From Isoperla grammatica (Eukaryota; Arthropoda; Insecta; Plecoptera; Perlodidae), in contig OX246743.1 in the NCBI GenBank assembly GCA_945910005.1, positions 2,492,122 through 2,556,121 of the forward strand: a stretch of DNA of 64,000 bases. The letters are read 5' to 3'. Each line of letters starts with the position of its first letter. Positions within the stretch are counted from its first letter, which is position 1. The position numbers were made by a program, and so were the translations under genes. The notes beneath the pieces were generated by a model. The model did not search any database, was not told the DNA's origin, and was given only the letters and a program-made list of their open reading frames with translations. Of this stretch, positions 59,928 through 64,000 are shown piece after piece.

Positions 59928-60997
59928 GTGAGTACTGGGTGTGGTGAACAGCGCCCATGGTCTACTGGATTTACTCCTAGCGGAGTAATTGCGAAGTGCT
60001 TCGCGCGCGCTACAAGCGATCTAGTGGACCTTGCGTGAGTACTGGATGTGGTGAACAGCGCCCATGGTCTACTGGATTTACTCCTAGCGGAGTAATTGCG
60101 AAGCGCTGCGCGCGCGCTACAAGCGATCTAGTGGACCTTGCGTGAGTACTGGGTGTGGTGAACAGCGCCCAAGGTCTACTGGATTTACTCCTAGCGGAGT
60201 AATTGCGAAGCGCTGCGCGCGCGCTACAAGCGATCTAGTGGACCTTGCGTGAGTACTGGGTGTGGTGAACAGCGCCCAAGGTCTACTGGATTTACTCCTA
60301 GCGGAGTAATTGCGAAGCGCTGCGCGCGCGCTACAAGCGATCTAGTGGACCTTGAGTGAGTACTGGGTGTGGTGAACAGCGCCCAAGGTCTACTGGATTT
60401 ACTCCTAGCGGAGTAATTGCGAAGCGCTTCGCGCGCGCTACAAGCGATCTAGTGGACCTTGCGTGAGTACTGGGTGTGGTGAACAGCGCCCAAGGTCTAC
60501 TGGATTTACTCCTAGCAGAGTAATTGCGAAGCGTTGCGCGCGCGCTACAAGCGATCTAGTGGACCTTGCGTGAGTACTGGATGTGGTGAACAGCGCCCAA
60601 GGTCTACTGGATTTACTCCTAGCGGAGTAATTGCGAAGCGCTGCGCGCGCGCTACAAGCGATCTAGTGGACCTTGCGTGAGTACTGGATGTGGTGAACAG
60701 CGCCCAAGGTCTACTGGATTTACTCCTAGCGGAGTAATTGCGAAGCGCTGCGCGCGCGCTACAAGCGATCTAGTGGACCTTGCGTGAGTACTGGATGTGG
60801 TGAACAGCGCCCAAGGTCTACTGGATTTACTCCTAGCGGAGTAATTGCGAAGCGCTGCGCGCGCGCTACAAGCGATCTAGTGGACCTTGCGTGAGTACTG
60901 GATGTGGTGAACAGCGCCCAAGGTCTACTGGATTTACTCCTAGCGGAGTGATTGCGAAGCGCTGCGCGCGCGCTACAAGCGATCTAGTGGACCTTGG
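59928..60997 (+). repeat. 107-bp satellite, 10 copies, with palindromic core
   Basis: GTGAGTACTGG starts units at 59928, 60035, 60142 and on to 60891 at exact 107-base steps. Each unit contains AAGGTCTACTGGAT and, 58 bases later, ATCTAGTGGACCTT, its near mirror image. Between them are ACTCC-TAGC-GGAGT and a GCGCGCGCGC block. Variants are ordered: CCCATGG in units 1-2 and CCCAAGG afterwards; GGATGTGG in unit 2 and units 7-10, GGGTGTGG in the others. Short frames across it are incidental. Confidence 0.95.
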
Positions 60998-61398
60998 TTT
61001 CAGCGCTAAAGAAAGCGCTCCTCGATGTCCATGTACTGAATTAACCAGGGTAGGTCGTTTACTGTTGCTAGGGGTGATGACTGATGATACACGTGAAAAG
61101 TAGTTGCGTCAACATTTTGGGGCAATATTTTGCTCTATAACAACTTGAACGTTAACGAGTAACGATGAAGCAACATTACAATCTTACAAATCAAACTTAA
61201 TTAATTATCTTTTAAAACGAGATAAAAAAATATACTCGCATTTACACAGTTCAATATTTATGTCAAACAATTTGGGGGCAAAAAAGCATTAATAAAATCA
61301 ATTTTTCTAAACTGTTTTTAATTCGTTTATGTTCTCGAATTCAATGAATTTGAGAATTTTTTTTATCACACAGCTTTCTGGTTAACTCAGCCAGAAGC
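60998..61398. other. Intergenic or 3' region of the minus-strand gene
   Basis: AT-rich. This would hold the 3' untranslated part of the gene whose last codon is at 61402-61404. I see no canonical AATAAA on the minus strand close to the stop, so the poly(A) site is undefined. Confidence 0.4.
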
Positions 61399-62403
61399 CT
61401 ACATAAGCCTACCCCTCTTTCGGATCCGACTGTTAACATAACGCAGATCAATGAGCTCTTGAGGCAATGTTTGAGCCCTCGATCTATCATCTCCATTGGT
61501 CTTCCATGTCAGTTCATCGTTATCTAATGCTGCCTGCGGCTGATACATTTTGGTGTCGTCATGAGCAATCGCTTTCCCCTCTGACAATTCCTCAGCTCCG
61601 GAGTGTCCTTCTATTTCATGTCCGTCTTGCTCCAGTTGTTCAGAGATTTGATGGATTGTCTCGGCATTTTGCTCTTCGGCTGGTTGTGCTTCTGATCCAG
61701 TAGATGGCCAAGGGTAGAGGGGCCGCGGCATCATCATCACCTCACCATCGCACGTCTCTGCGTCAGCGGATGGTGCCATCAGACCGTACGACAGCGAGGT
61801 TTGAAACATGTCGCGCTTTACGGCTGGATCGGCGAGACCGATCTCGTTCAAAGTCCGTGTAGGATTGCGGTAGTTTCCGGTAGTGTCATCCGGTGACACT
61901 TGGCTTCGTAAGTCCGGTGGCTCTTTCTCAAATTGCCTCAATTCTAGAGGGATGGGGAGATTGCCCATGTCGTGGAATAGATATTGAGATAGGGAAGGTA
62001 CGTTTTGCACTTTGCTTGAGAATTCGTTCAAAATGTTTGAAGAAGTTCGGTAGTTCCCGGTAGTGTCATCCGGTGACACTTGGCTTCGTAAGGTACTTGG
62101 CTCGTTCTCAAATTGTTGCCATTCGCGAGGGATGGGGAGATTGCCCATGTCGTGGAAAAGGTATTGAGATAGGGAAGGTACTTTTCTCATTTTGCTTGCG
62201 AATTCATTCAACATTTTCTGTGAAGAAGTTCGGTAGTTCCCGATAACGTCATCGGAATACACTTGGCTTTGCGTGTATGGTGCATCTTTCTGAAATTGTG
62301 CCTCTTGGTGAGGGATGTCGACTGGTGCCGCCCCTGTGAGGGAGTCTTCGGACTCGCGCCATTCGCTGCTACCGTCGTTGCTGACTCCGTTCTCCGACAC
62401 CGA
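61399..62403 (-). CDS. Terminal exon of a 60-residue-repeat protein, unrecognised
   Basis: The frame runs 342 residues from an ATG at 62427, but residues 1-8 look intronic: TTGTGTTGTTTGTACAG ends at 62404, a good acceptor, so the exon probably starts at residue 9 (SVSENG). The protein is hydrophilic, rich in D/E/S/Q, and has one cysteine. Units at residues 51-110 and 111-170 are about 65-75% identical and share VPSLSQYLFHDMGNLPIP exactly. A partial third unit follows (171-200), and QFQKDAP at 45-50 looks like the end of an earlier one. The last 140 residues are acidic and non-repetitive and end in RIRKRGRLM before a TAG. No signal peptide, membrane span or known domain is visible, and no dibasic sites separate the units, so a classical neuropeptide precursor is unlikely. 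GC content exceeds that of its surroundings, as for real coding sequence. Upstream exons were not found and may lie beyond the window. Confidence 0.7.
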   Translation of the reverse strand, partial: SVSENGVSNDGSSEWRESEDSLTGAAPVDIPHQEAQFQKDAPYTQSQVYSDDVIGNYRTSSQKMLNEFASKMRKVPSLSQYLFHDMGNLPIPREWQQFENEPSTLRSQVSPDDTTGNYRTSSNILNEFSSKVQNVPSLSQYLFHDMGNLPIPLELRQFEKEPPDLRSQVSPDDTTGNYRNPTRTLNEIGLADPAVKRDMFQTSLSYGLMAPSADAETCDGEVMMMPRPLYPWPSTGSEAQPAEEQNAETIHQISEQLEQDGHEIEGHSGAEELSEGKAIAHDDTKMYQPQAALDNDELTWKTNGDDRSRAQTLPQELIDLRYVNSRIRKRGRLM

Positions 62404-62427
62404 CTGTACAAACAACACAATTCGCAT
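62404..62427 (-). other. Probable intron acceptor before the repeat-protein exon
   Basis: On the minus strand a T/G-rich run ends in GTACAG directly before TCGGTGTCGGAG. The ATG at 62427 would otherwise give a start with no plausible signal peptide. Confidence 0.55.
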
Positions 62428-62538
62428 CTATTATCAACACTCTTATCTTTGTCTTATATGTCGACAATAAGACGAGCATGCGAGCGTCGAGAGAAAACTA
62501 TTCAACAGACAAGTCGAATGTGATCAATATCGTCCCTG

Positions 62539-63381
62539 CAGGGCGATTCTCTAAGATCCATGGTAAATTGAACGCCCGTTTTCGACGTTACGAGCCTTAC
62601 CGCATTGAGTTAGCGATTCTCTACCGTGTTTTATCGACAAAGATCGTTACCACCTACGTTAAAAGTAGCGCGCTACAAAACCCTGCCTTTAGACGTGCGA
62701 TAAGAAAACATGGTGGACTTTTCAAGCCGTCTCATGTTCACTTCAGCATTTGAACTAATTGATTATAGAAATTTGTTGTGTGTATCGATACAAATATACG
62801 ATATTTATATTTAAAAATATGTGTGTGAGTAAGGAAATATAATTTGTAGTTATGTAACAAAAGTCTAGAAGTAATTTTGTATCATAACCCTACTTTCCTA
62901 GTTTGGCCGTGCCGTCACGGCACGTAGGGTAGGCCTAGAACCCTAGGCCTACTTCTAAGTTCAAACACTAGATTCGTTTGATTTGCTACACCTTTTATAC
63001 TCTTTGCACTCACTCAATGTTATTTCATGGGATACATGGCATGAAGTACAAAAGGTGCCGGTAAATCAAACGAACCCTAATGCTGCAATAAGTGAAAAAA
63101 GTGCAGAAGGTGTCCGGAAATCAAACGCACCCAATGGCAAACGTTCCATTTATTCACGCGTTGTCATTGGTTAACTTTCTATAGTGTACACAGCCATCTC
63201 GAAAACATCCACAAACTAATATATAACAGGCGCTGCTCTGCTGCAACGGCTACGTCCTTCGATACGGTTATCGAACGTTATGAAATGGTAGTTGGGAATC
63301 GCGCGGTAGCTTATCGTGTGGTAAGTTTAGTACAAGTGTCGTTAAGGTTAAATTTACCGCGCATCTTAGAGAATCGCCCTG
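62539..63381. mobile_element. Inverted-repeat element, 843 bp
   Basis: CAGGGCGATTCTCTAAGAT with GGTAAATT on the left is mirrored at 63350-63381 (ATCTTAGAGAATCGCCCTG). Looser similarity continues inside (GCGATTCTCTACCG and CGCGATTCCC words). The CAGGG start suggests hAT, but no 8-bp duplication is clear. A 91-residue frame at 62478-62753 runs across the left end; it is not accepted as a gene. Confidence 0.65.
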
Positions 63382-64000
63382 CTGTCCCGCTTAGCTGGCG
63401 TAATAAAATGTACCCGCACAGGTGAACAATGAACACACTTTATTTATAATTAAAAGCTTACCCAATGAATTTGAATTCCCAGTTTTATTTTTAAAGTCCT
63501 GAAACGTTTCAAGAATTACATACTGAATTGATTTTAAAGTTCATTAGCTTGATGAGTTATTACCATTATTACTTTACAGTACGTTATATTAATAATGTTA
63601 CACAGGCCGTGACGATACAGCGGCAACACGCAACACTAGTGCGCTCTAGCGACATGTACTGTCGACATACTTGTCGAAAATGGCCGCCTTTCTCGATGCT
63701 ATTTTGCAGTTTTTCATTAATCAATGTATGAGAACGATCTATAATTGTAACCAAATCAATCTTAATCAAGTCATATTATTTGTCATATTTTGTCCTGTAT
63801 TACAACCGACACGTTCGTTCCGTTCATTACTATTAATTATGTACATAACAATATTACAGTATTTGGTCTAGGGCATGGTACACACCCTCCTGTTTAGCCG
63901 CGCCACAACTTGATTACAAGTACAACGGCAACGTCTGATGCGATTGATTGTGTTTTGTGACGGCTTCTCATGCGAAAATCATAAGGTTATCCATAATTGC
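63382..64000. other. No gene seen
   Basis: AT-rich; short overlapping frames on both strands have no motif. Confidence 0.5.

Noticed and set aside
62478..62753. 91-residue plus-strand frame near the repeat-protein exon
   Set aside because: It straddles the left end of an inverted-repeat element at 62539 and has no motif.

Overview
This 64 kb window is eukaryotic, from a bilaterian animal and most probably an invertebrate with a large, repeat-rich genome. It is AT-rich and has almost no host coding sequence. It is full of tRNA-derived SINEs, palindromic MITEs, hAT- and Harbinger-type DNA transposons, a Penelope-like retroelement and many tandem arrays. The SINE tails and the frequent AGGCCTA words remind me of large arthropod genomes, possibly a polyneopteran insect or a relative. 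That is an impression, not a demonstration.

Layout. 0-12 kb: SINEs, two related MITEs (1.7 and 2.1 kb), a TTA-flanked MITE (7.8 kb) and a CACGCA microsatellite. 12-21 kb: a small hAT element with a perfect 8-bp duplication (11.97 kb), a hairpin element (12.5 kb), an 82-bp hairpin array (16 kb) and quiet AT-rich DNA. 21.2-25.4 kb: a Penelope-like element whose GIY-YIG exon lies in the loop of a giant inverted repeat. One arm of that repeat is split by a 2.35-kb transposon, which itself contains a MITE. 26-31 kb: simple repeats, a GC-rich to CT-rich transition that might be a promoter, and more SINEs and MITEs. 31.7-32.9 kb: a 1.2-kb hAT remnant. 33-50 kb: MITEs, SINE fragments, a long TTA microsatellite and otherwise quiet DNA. 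50-55 kb: MITEs, a 905-bp Harbinger-type element with a decayed Myb/SANT-like reading frame, and a 72-bp satellite that grew from the tRNA-like head of a SINE. 55.8-61 kb: a 1.43-kb hAT remnant with a split zinc-finger coding region, a 45-bp array, another inverted-repeat element and a 107-bp array built on a palindromic mini-element. 61.4-62.4 kb: the only convincing host gene piece, a minus-strand terminal exon for an unrecognised protein with 60-residue repeats.

The genes do not form a pathway. What connects the window is mobile DNA: several elements lie inside others, so their insertion order can be read, and at least two tandem arrays were seeded by mobile-element pieces. Repeat boundaries come from reading both strands by eye. 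Those with perfect target-site duplications are firm; the rest are good to about 10 bases.
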